Shown here piece after piece: positions 33,743 to 45,685 of a stretch of DNA of 64,000 nucleotides. Position 1 is the first letter of the stretch. Each line of letters opens with the position of its first letter. Source of the DNA: Parietaria judaica. Taxonomy: Eukaryota > Streptophyta > Magnoliopsida > Rosales > Urticaceae. The stretch is taken from contig OX940860.1 in NCBI GenBank assembly GCA_954871525.1, forward strand, positions 30,660,001 through 30,724,000, in the 5' to 3' direction. The translations under genes and the position numbers were made by a program. The notes beneath the pieces were generated by a model. The model made no database searches and was not told where the DNA came from. It worked only from the letters and a program-made list of their open reading frames with translations.

Positions 33743-35167
33743 ATTTTACGTTTTACAAACTGAATGATTCTTTGAAATTTTTTCTCAATTTTTATCATGA
33801 ATTTCATCCCGACCCGAATATGTAATAAATATATGGCGTACTTATGTTCGTCGATTCTATTACACTTCCACACTTGTATTTATTAATGTTTAATTTATTA
33901 AGAACACTACATCGGTATTTTTATTTAATGGACTGGCCCTAGGTATAGTCATAGACTCATAAGTAAACCAATACCTTGAGCTTGATCCATCAAAAAATAG
34001 GGTCCACTTTTAAGAGCCTAAATATATTTAATATATATACTTATATAGGTATATTATTATTATACAAATAGACCTTCGGTTGATGATAAAAAGGCCCCAA
34101 ATATATTTTTTGGATTCATGGTATAAAATGGGCCTTAAATCGGCCCACTACAAATTGGACTGATTTATTTAGTGGGCCAAAACTTTTGATGCCTCCGAAG
34201 TCGTATATTTAGTATTAGAGCTTCAAAATATGTAATATATTAATATGAAGAGGTTTTAACTTTTAAATTTTAATTATATAATTATAGAAATATTTTTTTA
34301 TCGTCGTCTACTAAGGTATTTCACTACCGATTATATCATCATAAATAGGTTATTACTTTTTCATTGCGGTACAATAAAAAGGTTAAAATTATTTATGGTG
34401 GAATCATTTTTTGGTTTTTCAAAACTTTTTACTAAGACACAAAATCAAATTTAAAATATACGACATACTATGAGACACTTTATGATACTTTTATCACAAA
34501 TATCTCAATTAAAAAATAATGTAATGCTCTCATGGAGTATAACAGAGTAAGATCAGATATATAATTAATATTTTTATATATTTATGAATTATTTTTTACT
34601 CTGATTAGGTTTATCTCCGATTCATTATCGATTTGATAGGTTTCGTGTTGTTGGCTAATATTGATAGTTTATTTCATTTTCAGAGCATTAATTTGTATTC
34701 TTATATATAGAGTATAGACAGTGATGGGGAACCAACTAGTGCATGGAAAGTTGGTTAGAGTATGATGAAGACGTATAAATTAATTAATTAATTAATTAAT
34801 GTGTTTATTGGGTCCTTTTTTATTACGTTAGAAACACATATTCTCGACTGTTTCTCTATGTTCTTCAAGCTAATTAATTTAGGTCACCTATTTTCCAACT
34901 AGTTATAATTTATAAGTATTGATGGAATAAACTAAGTTATTATATTTATGTTCTTAATTACACATATCAAAGACAAACAGATACTTCTACTATGCAGAGT
35001 AACAGAAGAATGATTTATCCAAAAGAATGTTAGGTCATATCGTTTTTTTCTCTATTTATTTGAATCATTATTCAATCTATTATTTCGTTACACCAAACAT
35101 AATTAAAGATTTGAATCCATTCAAATTTCAATCATAGTCTAAAGATAGTATATAAATAATTGAGGCG
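33743..35167. other. AT-rich spacer
   Basis: No gene or RNA is seen. An (ATTA)n run lies near 34780-34800, and a GGCCC/GGGCC-rich patch at 33940-34190 may be a decayed DNA element, though no ends could be defined. Confidence 0.45.
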
Positions 35168-35765
35168 TGAAACTCTAACCAGTGCGACCAGCGATGTAAC
35201 CAGCCTTGTAACCTGTTGATTACAACGACGACACGGCGGCACGGAAAGCGGGTAAGGCGACTTCCGGCGAGTGTCAATCTGTGCAAGCATGCACAACTCC
35301 GTTGACGATACTGAAGTGCTTCAGACCTCTTTAGACTTCTTCTCGGGAAGAAAACGCCAACGAACGATCCACGGAAATTGTGAGAAAATGCCTAGAATGC
35401 TCTCTGTAACTCTGAACGATTTTCTCTTCACTTTATGGCTGAAAGGATGCACAATTTGGGAGCCCTAGATGAGTTTAAATAGACTCCACAAAGCTCTCAA
35501 CAAGATAACCACTTTTCCTTGATTTTAGGCATTATTACTTAGTCTTTCTTAGACTAAGTAATTTCTCAATCATTAGAATTTAAATGCTCATTCAACTCTG
35601 ATATTTGACCAGCAGATAGGAGAAAACGAATTCCTTAAATATCTCAACCAAAACGGACCAATTCCGCTTTACGGATAAGGAGATCGCACATATGACCATT
35701 CGTATGATCAACAATACTGCCAAACATATAACTGCACTAAACTGTCAAATAAAGACAGTTTTTCA
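35168..35765 (-). repeat. 3' LTR of the Sirevirus-like element, truncated
   Basis: It matches 39055-39673 closely, but the outermost ~200 bp of the other copy is missing after GTGAAAC. Confidence 0.85.
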
Positions 35766-36402
35766 AACTCCCCCTTTGGCATTTTTGTTGAGCAGATAAT
35801 TCGGTGACCAGATTAAATATGTAGACATGTAGCGACGAACAACCGATCATGAAATAAACTTGATCTTCTGATAAACCCAACTTAGTGACCAATGTTCCGA
35901 CAACCAACAAAAGTTTAACAATAGAAAAATGGTTGGTCACTCATGGCAATGCTCCCCCTGTCGTCGATGTCTCCCCCTGTCACCTTTCTCCCCCTCTGCT
36001 GACGGAAAATGTTAAAGACTAGTCGGAGTGAGGACGAAGATCCCGCTGAATGGCAAGAACTGTCTCTTGAAGAAGAGTAATCTGGTCTGAGAGAGCGTGA
36101 ACCTGTGCCATAGAAGACTATGTAGTATGAACTACCAGCGCTTGAGCTTTCTGAACATTGACCAACTCGTACACGCGCGAAGAGATGCTCCCCCTGACTA
36201 TCTGATATTCCTTATGTGATACTCTGAGACTGAATCTGCATTATTCTGAGACTGATTCTGTGAAGCTCCCCCTGAGTCGGTGATAACGAAGAGATGCTCC
36301 CCCTGACTATCTGATAACTGAATCTGTACAATTATGAGCCTAACTCTGTGAAGCTCCCCCTGACTATGGGATAATTCTCTTGAATTTGCACAATTCTCCC
36401 CC
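35766..36402 (-). repeat. Multiplied polypurine tract motifs
   Basis: On the plus strand CTCCCCCT/CTCCCCC recurs at about 35768, 35952, 35971, 35988, 36188, 36266, 36297, 36354 and 36396. On the element's sense strand each reads AGGGGGAG(C). A longer block with GATGCTCCCCCTGACTATCT occurs twice (about 36184 and 36293). Multiple PPT copies before the 3' LTR are a known mark of Sireviruses. Confidence 0.8.
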
Positions 36403-36513
36403 GATGCGAATCAAGATGCCAAAGATTCCTCTGATGATTGATTCACAAGATTGCATTTTGGCTCTTTAGTACCCTTAGCGGTAAGAGATTCTCTTGAACC
36501 GAGATACTATTTT

Positions 36514-37507
36514 TTAGCGTAAATTCATCAGCCTCTGTAATTTGATTTTCTTGAAGGCTTGCATCAACTCTTCAGGCTTCCATCTTGTGGCATCTTCAGG
36601 ATTGAATATGTCTCTAGTTACATCTTTTGGAGAAGTAACAAGTACAGTTGTGTCCACATCTTTGTAGTTGGCTATCACTCCATTTACCATGGCTTCTTGT
36701 CTGGTTGTGTTTTGTAGGAGAGACATTGTTGGTGGGTCTTGTTATCGTTGGATCAATGGCTGCATCTATGAGAGGAACTGTGTTAATGGTTGCTCCATAA
36801 GATAAACTATTCTTAGGAACCCAAGCAAGTTTTGACTTTGGAACCTTGAAGATAAGAGACTTAGCCACCCACACTGAACGACTTTTCTTGGTCTTGGTTG
36901 CATATTTGCGAAGCGGCGTCTTTTGAAGATTTTCAGAGAATTGCTTGTACATATTTCTGCACCTACCATCGTTGTGAAAAATAGACTTGCATAATTCACA
37001 TCTCTTGGTTACTTGGCTAGCAATACTGATGGTACCTTTGGTGGTTGTGATGCTTTCACTTTCGGTAATATTCTGACTGTCTGACTCTTTTCTGAAAATA
37101 CGGTTGTAACTTGTACGGTCATATTCATTCTGGCTACTTTCACTAATTAATCTTTGTCCTTTTAAAAATCCAAGACCGGTACGATTTCCCGACTGATGTC
37201 CTTGTTCAAGTATGTCATCGAGTTTGGATTTTCCATAATTGAACTTCACAACAGCGTTTTCCATTGAGGTTATCTTCTTGTCTTTTTCAACGGCAAGACA
37301 ATTCACTTTTGAAAGAGACTCTTTCAGTTCTAGCAGTTGGTCACTGAGAACCTTGTTCTGTTGTCTTAGTTCTTCTACAACCGTGGATAAGACTTGCTTT
37401 TCAGAAATAAACTTCTCTTTTTCAGACTTAGCTTGGTCATTGAGAGTCTGATTTTTCTTCATCAGTTTCTCTATAGTTGTTGAGAGAGCTTGCTTTTCAC
37501 CAATCAA
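36514..37507 (-). pseudogene. Sirevirus-like coiled-coil and zinc-knuckle segment
   Basis: An open frame of 297 codons starts MIGEKQALSTTIEKLMKKNQ. It has heptad-like Leu/Lys/Glu repeats (coiled coil), then a degenerate zinc-knuckle area CELCKSIFHNDGRC and a basic tail (KYATKTKKSRSVWVAKS). This is the usual downstream part of a Sirevirus-type gag-pol before the protease; the protease motif is not present. The frame ends at the deletion joint. Confidence 0.7.
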
Positions 37508-37783
37508 CTTTTCCTTATCAGAATTAAGGTTCTTGCTCAGGTTGCATAAAGATAGCCATTTTTCAAAGAGAGATTTGAATGATGTTTGAAAGTCTTCTTC
37601 AGAAAAATCTTCATCTGAATCATCACTTGAATAATTGTTCTGATCAAGAGAGTGGTGTGATGCGGGGAACGCAACATAATGGCTAAAAACTCCTCCGCCA
37701 TCTTCTTCATCTGAGTCTTTATCACTGGAAGAAGTTTCGTAGGATCTAATCTTTAGTTTCTTGATAGTGTTAGCACATTCTGA

Positions 37784-38689
37784 CTATATATGACCATATC
37801 CGTCACTCTCGGCACTTGATTCCACTTTTTTTGACATTATCCTCTGTAGTACGACCATCATTATGACCACGATTGTTGTTAGTAGATCGTATTTACTGCT
37901 CGAGTTACTGTGTGAAGAACCATTTCCTCCTTCATTGAAAGGTGGTCTCTGAGTGTTAAATTTCTTCAACATTCTACCAAAAATTTTAGTAAGAAGAAAA
38001 ATATCATCCATGGTTACATTACTTGTACCATCGCTAGCTACATCATTGGAAAGATCACTGGTTGCATCGTCTCTGTAATCACGTTTGGTACAACTTTTGA
38101 ATGCTACTCCTTTTTCTCTTTTCGCTTGAGACATATTCATCTCAAAAGTTTGAAGAGATCCTATGAGTTCATCCAAATTCAACGTGGTTATATCCCTGGC
38201 CTCTTCGATGGCTGCAACCTTGGCACTGAAGCGTTCTGGTAATGGCCGAAGCGTTTTTCTAACAAATTTTAGATTAGAATACACTTTTCCAAGTCGAAAA
38301 GCTTGATTTGAAATTTCACGAAGCTTTCCATTGAAATCTGCAATGGTTTCATCTTCGGTCATACGTAGTTCTTCAAATTTTGATGCAAGCATTTGGAGTT
38401 TTGAGGTTCGAACGGCTGAGGTTCCTTCATGGAGATTTTGCAACGCTTCCCATGCTTGTTTGGCAGTACCGCATGTAGATATGAGTATAAATTGTCCTTC
38501 GTTAACAGTAGATACGATCGCATTTAAAGCACAACAATTCGCAAGAGATGCGGTCTCATCTTCGGTACTCCATTCACTGAGCGGTTTTTCAACAAATTCT
38601 CCTTTTGTATTTTTCTTCATGGGAGAACTCCAGCCATGTTTCACAGTACTCCAAGCTTTTGTGTCAATCGATTGGATGTAGATAGTCAT
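37784..38689 (-). pseudogene. Copia gag (UBN2-type) of the Sirevirus-like element
   Basis: The minus-strand frame of 301 codons contains STCGTAKQAWEALQNLHEGT, then SKLQMLASKFEELRMTEDET, NGKLREISNQAFRLG and FVRKTLRPLPERFSAKVAAI. This is the copia gag/UBN2 fold. It ends at 37784 with a stop; a zinc knuckle would normally follow. The start could lie farther upstream. It encodes the capsid-like protein of the element, probably no longer complete. Confidence 0.85.
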
Positions 38690-38849
38690 TCAAGCTTTCC
38701 AATACGAATAATTTGTACCGTCTAACACCGGTGGTCTTATAAGAACAATATTTTCGCGCGAACCCATCGTGATTCGAAGAAGACCTAGATCTTTCCGCTG
38801 CCTTTGAAATCAAAGAAACACTATTGCAGCGACAAGCTCTGATACCAAT

Positions 38850-39673
38850 TGAAACGTCACGTTCTTCAGTTATGCGGAAAATAACGACAAATAAACATAC
38901 GAGAAAATAAAAAGACACACGCGATGTTTTGTTAACGCAGTTCGATATCTATTTACTCTGCGAGGCCCTCACCCAGATTAATCAACATGGATAATTACAA
39001 GATGGACGTTACACAATCGATTTGTTCACCGAACAACAAACTGGAAAATACACTCTAACCAGTGCGACCAGCGATGTAACCAGCCTTGTAACCTGTTGAT
39101 TACGACGACAACACGGCGGCACAGCAAGCGGGTAAGGCGACTTCCAGCGAGTGTCAATCTGTGCAAGCATGCACAACTCCGTTGACGATACTGAAGTGCT
39201 TCAGACCTCTTTAGACTTCTTCTCGGGAAGAAAGCGTCAACGAACGATCCACGGAAATTGTGAGAAAATGACTAGAATGCTCTCTGTAGCTCTGAACGGT
39301 TTTCTCTTCACTTTATGGCTGAAAGGATGCACTCTTCACTTTATGGCTGAAAGGATGCACAATTTGGGAGCCCTAGATGAGTTTAAATAGACTCCACAAA
39401 GCTCTCAACAAGATAACCACTTTTCCTTGATTTTAGGCATTATTACTTAGTCTTTCTTAGACTAAGTAATTTCTCAATCATTCGAATTTAAATGCTCATT
39501 CAACTCTGATATTTGACCAGCAGATAGGAGAAAACGAATTCCTTAAATATCTCAACCAAAACGGACCAATTCCGCTTTACGGATAAGGAGATCGCACATA
39601 TGACCATTCGTATGATCAACAATACTGCCAAACATATAACTGCACTAAACTGTCAAATAAAGACAGTTTTTTA
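38850..39673 (-). repeat. 5' LTR of the Sirevirus-like element
   Basis: A longer LTR copy of 824 bp. It contains an extra roughly 28-bp tandem duplication (TTCACTTTATGGCTGAAAGG words at about 39307 and 39333) not present in the other copy. Confidence 0.85.
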
Positions 39674-40034
39674 GGTACTATACTGCTGTTTAGTTGCCAC
39701 GTCCCATCTAAACTTCGTGAACAACGAAAATGAATGAATAATGAAAATTAATGTTGCAAACGAGGTATCGTACACTTCTTTACTGTGTTGTAGACGGGTC
39801 TATTTCTTCTTAAGACTAACGTTAAAGTTAAATTCATCTTGTGACGTCATCTATACAAATTTTAGAAGATCTCAAATTCATTCCCATTTTACCTTCTAAA
39901 ACCCTATTAGGTAAAGTCCAGCCCACTAATCCTGGTAACATTGTGGGTAGGGCTTGTGAGCCGGGGTGGACCTCTCGAAGACTCTTCAAAAGGCCACCAT
40001 GCCCTACTTTTGGGTCTGGCCGGCCTACTTAGCA
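39674..40034. other. Spacer between two elements
   Basis: A GC-richer patch (39930-40030: GGCTTGTGAGCCGGGGTGG ...) adjoins the hAT MITE. It may be a fragment of another element, but no ends are clear. Confidence 0.35.
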
Positions 40035-40467
40035 CATCTAAACAGGGGCCCGAGCGGGGACGCCTGCCCCCACTTGATTCAAACGCGTTATTTTTAATAA
40101 AAATAATAATACAGTTTTATTAATATATATAAAATGTATCAAAATAGACAAAATTGATATTGTCGTGTAGTGGATATTAAAGTTCAATTTTAAATCTTTC
40201 CTCTTTCGAGACCAATGTTCAATTCCCATCAACCTTGTTTTTTTATATATTTATGATCTCTATATAGTATTAATCTCTTTATATAAAGATTATTTTATTA
40301 TATATTATGTAATAATCTTCGTACAATTGTATCACTAAATATTTTATCGATTTATAAAAATTAATTATAAAAAATATTTTTAATATCATATCATATTCTA
40401 AAAGTTCCGACTTAATTTTTTTCGCCCCCTCTTGTAAAAAAATCTTGGCTCCGCCCCTGCATCTAAA
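40035..40467. mobile_element. hAT-type MITE, 417 bp, exact 8-bp TSD
   Basis: The element (40043-40459) begins CAGGGGCCCGAGC and ends GGCTCCGCCCCTG. CATCTAAA flanks it on both sides (40035-40042 and 40460-40467). The outer TIR matches the CAGGGGCGGA element at 14711-15514, so the two belong to one family, this copy being shorter and more diverged. Confidence 0.9.
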
Positions 40468-43400
40468 TGTAGGGTGTAAAAACATAACCCTCTATAATAT
40501 ACATACATTTATATTAAGCTGCTTGATAAATTAAGCCACCTACCTTATTAAATACTTAATTATTGGTATTTTTCGATCTCAAACATGGAGTCAAAATTAC
40601 TTACGAGGCCATAATTATTGTTTATCGTACGTAATATACCCTTGTGGAGCATCTAATACATATTATATCTCTTTAAACATACACTTGTTTAAAGCCTGTA
40701 TATAAGTCATCCATTTGAACATTTTTTAAGGAAACAGATTTGTGTATCTATTAAATAAATAATAAAGACAATATTTAATGTAAGTATCCAATAATGCATG
40801 GTTGGTCATGGATTATATAAATACGTCAATATTGGCATAATCAGCGTAAATACTGGACCAGAAGATGCTTTGACTTCGACACTCTCGTCAGTTGCAAAAC
40901 AAATTATTTTTTTGATGATTACATGATTAATTAAATAATATAAGTATATGCATATAATTAATGCTTTTTTTTTCAGTACCACAGCACGTACTAAGCACAT
41001 GGCCTCGTAGTCCAAAATAATTCTAACACCAAGAAATATTATGGACCCTAAAAATATTGCCAATAATAAATACCTTATAATATTATTTTATTAGCTGGCT
41101 TTCCAATATTTAGCTGGTATTTTCCAAAAATGAATAATGGGATGTGAAATAAATGATATAATCTCCTATGAGTATATTTAATTAGGAAAATGATATAGAG
41201 AGGCGATAATGAAAGAAACCAATCTTTTGAATTAAGTAGAAATAAAGATAAGAATGAAAAGCAGGTAAACAAAATTTATATATTTCTGTAAAAATAGATC
41301 AATAAATTCATTTTAATTTAATTTCTATTATTGCACTGTGTTTGGTGCGTGAATTGATGTTTATTTAACACTTCTTTTACATTTTTATGTATATGGTTTT
41401 ATAGATTGAAGTCTTGAACTAAATGCAAGAGTTTAGAGAATTTTTATTTATTAGAAATACATATTTAATCCAATCATAAAATCAATTTAATCCACTAAAA
41501 CTGGTCTCAATCCAATCCAACTTGCATTTTTATCTAATTAATTTCGATTGAACATTCAAAATTATTGTACCGGAAAACCGCACACTAGACGAGCTCAATT
41601 CAATTCGTGCACAAGTTTAAATTTAATTCATGTCAACTTAGATACCAAAAAAAATAATTCAAAGTTAATTAGATAAGAACGATTTAATTCAAAGTGGTCA
41701 TGGGATTTAATTCAAAGTTAAAATCCACCATTTACTCAAGTCTATCCACTCGATCATCACTTTACATCTTCCTCGTTAAACTCTGTTATTAGTCATAAAT
41801 GGATAAGAACGAATATATATATAGGTCATAAATCATGGGATCTTCCATATACAGCACTTGAAGTTGAAATATATATATATATCTTTTCTAATAATTGTGT
41901 CCCATGACCACTTTATTTTCTGTACCTAAATTTGCGCTTTAGTAATAAAATCAATCAAAAAGGAAAAATAAAGATGATAGCAGTAGTAATAAGAAAACTC
42001 AATAGCGCGCGACGACTGTAATGAGGAGGCGCGACTCACGCGAGCAACGGCGATTTATTCGGCAAGGGAAGGATGGGAAACGCGGGAGAAATGTCAGGGA
42101 AAGCTAGGAGAGTCGCACCTGAGAAGAGAAAGTAATCGCAAGTTGATCAGAAACTGTGACTCAAAATAGTTAACTTAAAAGTTAAAAGTCTCAAAAGTTA
42201 ACTTCAAGTTTTCACGTGGAATTTTAAGTTAATTTATTTAGTCATTCTCTATTCTCTCTTATTTATTTATTTTTAAAGAATTCTCTCTGATGTTTTTTTT
42301 TTACTGTGATTCCCTTCTCTCCCTCTTCAGAGAAATCGTGGTGTGCGATGTGAGTCTTGCCTCTTGTAGATTGTGAATTTGATTTAACGTACATGATGTA
42401 AATTTTTTTTTTTACTTTTAATTGAGTTTTAATTACTTATACATTTAACTAAAATTTCTAAACAGATATTGGTTGTTAAGGGTTGATTTAAAATTTTAGA
42501 TACAACCAAATTTGCATATGCTATCAGAATTAGTATGAAAGTATTTTTAACTTTTTTTTATTATTATTATTAGAAAAAGGTGTTAATTTTGATGGATTAC
42601 CAAACAATAGTTTATAAACATCCAGAATTATGATGGCTCAGCTATCTCCTGCTTTTATCTTAATCTTTTATTCCCCAAACAACCACAACACACATAATAA
42701 AACACCATTATATATACATATACATATATATATATATATATATTTTTTTTTTGGTCCTTATCTACTGCTAAGAAAAAAATAAGAACTAATTAACAACAAT
42801 GATGATGTGATCATCTTCCATGCAGAACATCAATATCAATATTATATTTGACATATAATTTGGTACAAAATAATGCTATATTTAATTCTAATGCTCAAAT
42901 GAATTTTCTTTGTCATAATTAAGCTTCTTTCCCATTAGCTAAAATCTCATTTATAAGAATATAAATACTACAAGTAGTATTATATCACGACGACTTTTAG
43001 GCTATAAACAGCCTTTTATAGAATCTAAAACTAGTATTAATGACGTTTCATTAAATATTGAAAAAGATACCAATATTAAATTAATTTCTAATGCCTCAAT
43101 TAATATATAGATGATCATATTAATCATTAATTTTTTTCGAGTTCAAATTATTAGCATTTGTACAATTTATTTTTGCATTGGATGCTCTAAATGTATATAT
43201 GGATGATCATAGCATAAAAACCCCAACCCCACATAGCTTTTAATTTCCACTACATAATTGCTTTTCACATTTAATTTAATAATAAAAAGCCACAATGAAT
43301 CATGATCTTGTTGGTAAAAATTTGGCCAATGGCTATAAGTATATAACAATATAGTCAAATAGAGTCAAGTTTACCAAAAAAAAAGTTTTGCCTTTATTAA

Positions 43401-43507
43401 AATCAATCATGTCTTCGTTTCACGTTTCTCTAAAGCTTTTTTTGTTGCTAACACGACACAACAACCAAATTAAAATGTGAACAAAAATATGTATTAAAAA
43501 AATCATA
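40468..43507. other. Gene-free AT-rich spacer, 3 kb
   Basis: No gene, RNA or clear transposon ends are seen. A small GC patch (42000-42130) and an (AT)n run (about 42721-42742) stand out. Confidence 0.5.
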
Positions 43508-44480
43508 TCGCTAAGTAAGGTTCAACTTGCCGAACTTGCCGATAAATCGGTTGTCGTTTTCGACGGATTTATCGACCGCTTGCCGATTAATCGACGAAAA
43601 ACTTATAAAGCTGTAGATTATCGTTACCGACACTTTTCGAGGATTATCGACGGAGTATCGACATTTTTCGATACTTTCCAATGGAAAACTTATAAAGTAT
43701 TTTTAAGTTTATATTTACCTAATTTTTAAATAGTGTTTTAAAATACCAAAAATAAAAGCATGTCATAATATTTTTTCATTAATGAGTACTCAACAAATAA
43801 TATCAAACACAGACATATGTAAATAAAGTTATACACAACACATAGATAATAAACATAGTCTCTAAACTCTCAAACACATAAATAATAAAACATAGTCTCA
43901 AATCTAAAACACATAGATGATAAAACATAGTCTCTCTTTGCCGCAATAAAAGTAAAATTCGAATTAAGCTCAAATATGCAATAAAGTTGCACCAAAATCT
44001 CAGATTACTATTTCAAAAAATATTTAATGGAACAAAACAGCAAGAAAAATGAATAGATTACCTCACAATTTGCAAAAGATAAACTTTTAAGACTTTTGCC
44101 GCAATGAAGGTGAATTTATAATTAAACTCAAATATGAAATTAAATTACACCAAAATCTCAGATTTTCATTTCAAAAAATATCTAATGAAGGAAAACACCA
44201 TAAAAATGAATAGATTACCTTATAAATCGCAAAAAATGAACTTCTAAGACTTTTGCCGCAATTAAAAGAAAATTTTAAAATTTATGGAAAAGTACCAAAA
44301 AGTTGGCTCATTTTACACTGCAAATTGCGATAATCGTTTGGTAAATGTTTTGCCTATTTTTGAGCTTTTCTATTGGAAAACTTATAAAACGATAACTGTT
44401 GGCATGAAATATTTGCTGATGACCACCGGCAAGACCGATAATCGACGATTTTCAACGAAAAGTTGAACCTTGTCTCTAAA
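43508..44480. mobile_element. hAT-type element (CAAGGTT family), about 957 bp
   Basis: The element (43516-44472) has AAGGTTCAACTTGCCG at the left and CGAAAAGTTGAACCTTG at the right. The flanks TCGCTAAG / TCTCTAAA match in 6 of 8 positions, an aged target duplication. GCCGATAAATCGG and CGATAATCGACG-type words cluster at both ends. No transposase. Confidence 0.75.
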
Positions 44481-45238
44481 CAAGTCACATTTTTCAAAAG
44501 AAAAAAGTCTACATTTGATTTTTGACACTACATCTTCAACGAAGGTGAAGAACTGAGGCTAAAAAAAACGACATAACAATAGTATAAATTTGTAACGACC
44601 GTGACCATAGTAACAAGTAACACACTTATTTGATACAACATTTCTTATAACTGTGAAACCGGGACCAAGTACCGGTTTTCTAAACATGTTTTCGATTTAC
44701 TTCTAGTCTTTTGTGCTTTTGAACTGGTCCAATTTCGAAAAGGCCCTTTTTAATTTGGTTGATCCCTTATTTTTGAAAAAAAAATCATTATTTATTAGAT
44801 ATAGTTAATACTTAATACCGCTCCGGGATTCCGTGTAACTTATAAGCGTCGCATGACCGAGTCCCCAGTGCAAGTGGCTAGGATCGAGTCTACTTGAGCC
44901 GATGCTCGATTAAGAGTCCAAATTTTAAATAATACATATTTTAAAATTCCATCCACAAATTGTGAGCCGGGATCATCCGTCCCGGTTCTTGGTACCGTAA
45001 CCGGACCGGGTAAAGAAAAAAACGCAATGAGGGTGCAGGGCACGTGGCATGTTCTCGCACGCATTGAATAAGGACAGCGAGTCTCGTGAGAAAAGCAGTT
45101 GCGTCACAGCATTTCTCATTTATTATCACCACCTCCTTCCACTTTCATTATTCACTCAATATCATCTCATCTGTGTATATATAGATATATATACACGCAC
45201 AATATTCCCACCAACCCATTACTCTCTCTCTCTCTCCC
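44481..45238 (+). promoter_or_regulatory. Upstream region of the basic-protein gene
   Basis: A CCGGGACC/GGTCCCGG-rich patch (44650-45010) looks like the remnant of another DNA element. Nearer the gene, GTATATATAGATATATATAC (45174-45193) is a likely TATA region about 50-60 bp upstream of the ATG, followed by a (CT)n run immediately before it. Confidence 0.45.
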
Positions 45239-45685
45239 ATGGAGGGCGTCTCCGTTAACATGTACAAAGGCCTGAGGTGGTACTGGAGGAGGAAATCCTA
45301 CGAGAAGCTCAGCCGCTCAGGCAGCCGCAGGCGGCGGAGCCGCGTCGAGCTCGGCTCAGCCCGCAGGAAGCGCGTCTGGCGGATCCGCGTCGCCCCCAAG
45401 CTCGCCTTCCTGCGCGGGGCCGCCGCCGCGCCCAGGAGCATCCTCGTGTGGCTGCGCGACGCCTACGTGAAGCTCATGCTCGGCTTCGCCAGCTCCCGCG
45501 TCTGTAGTGCCGGCTATGGCGGGGCCTCGGCGTTCGGGGACGGGGCCACCACGTTCGGGCGGGGCCCGAGGAAGGAGTACGACGAGAAGATGATCGCCGA
45601 GATCTACCGGTCGATCGTGCTGGCGCAGGGCAGCCTCGCGCAACGCCACGCACCGGATCAGCTCACCGTCGCCGATCGCCGGTAA
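45239..45685 (+). CDS. Small basic plant protein of unknown function
   Basis: A single exon encodes 148 residues from MEGVSVNMYKGLRWYWRRKS. It is strongly basic at the N terminus (RSGSRRRRSR, ARRKRVWRIRVAPKLAFLR). A hydrophobic central segment (ILVWLRDAYVKLMLGFAS) and a C-terminal KEYDEKMIAEIYRSIVL segment follow. Its GC-rich codons contrast with the AT-rich surroundings, and the TATA box plus CT leader support expression. It resembles unnamed plant proteins with the same 'RIRIxPKLxFLR ... WLRDAYVxLML ... YDEKMIxEIYKSL' layout. I do not know their function. Confidence 0.8.
   Translation: MEGVSVNMYKGLRWYWRRKSYEKLSRSGSRRRRSRVELGSARRKRVWRIRVAPKLAFLRGAAAAPRSILVWLRDAYVKLMLGFASSRVCSAGYGGASAFGDGATTFGRGPRKEYDEKMIAEIYRSIVLAQGSLAQRHAPDQLTVADRR

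Larger units (their letters stand above)
35168..39673 (-). mobile_element. Sirevirus-like Copia element, internally deleted, reverse orientation
   Basis: Two LTR copies, 35168-35765 and 38850-39673, share more than 500 bp of near identity. The left copy appears to have lost about 200 bp just inside its outer end. Read on the minus strand, the 5' LTR is the right copy, followed by the primer site TGGTATCAGAGCT (38835-38847). A copia gag follows (38689-37784), then a coiled-coil/zinc-knuckle region (37507-36514). Protease, integrase, RT and RNase H are absent, so it is non-autonomous. The tract next to the 3' LTR has about nine polypurine-type repeats, as described for Sireviruses. No clear target duplication is seen. 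Confidence 0.85.

Noticed and set aside
35271..35468. Open frames in the LTRs (also 39151-39390) as genes
   Set aside because: They occur identically in both LTRs of one retroelement and show no domain.
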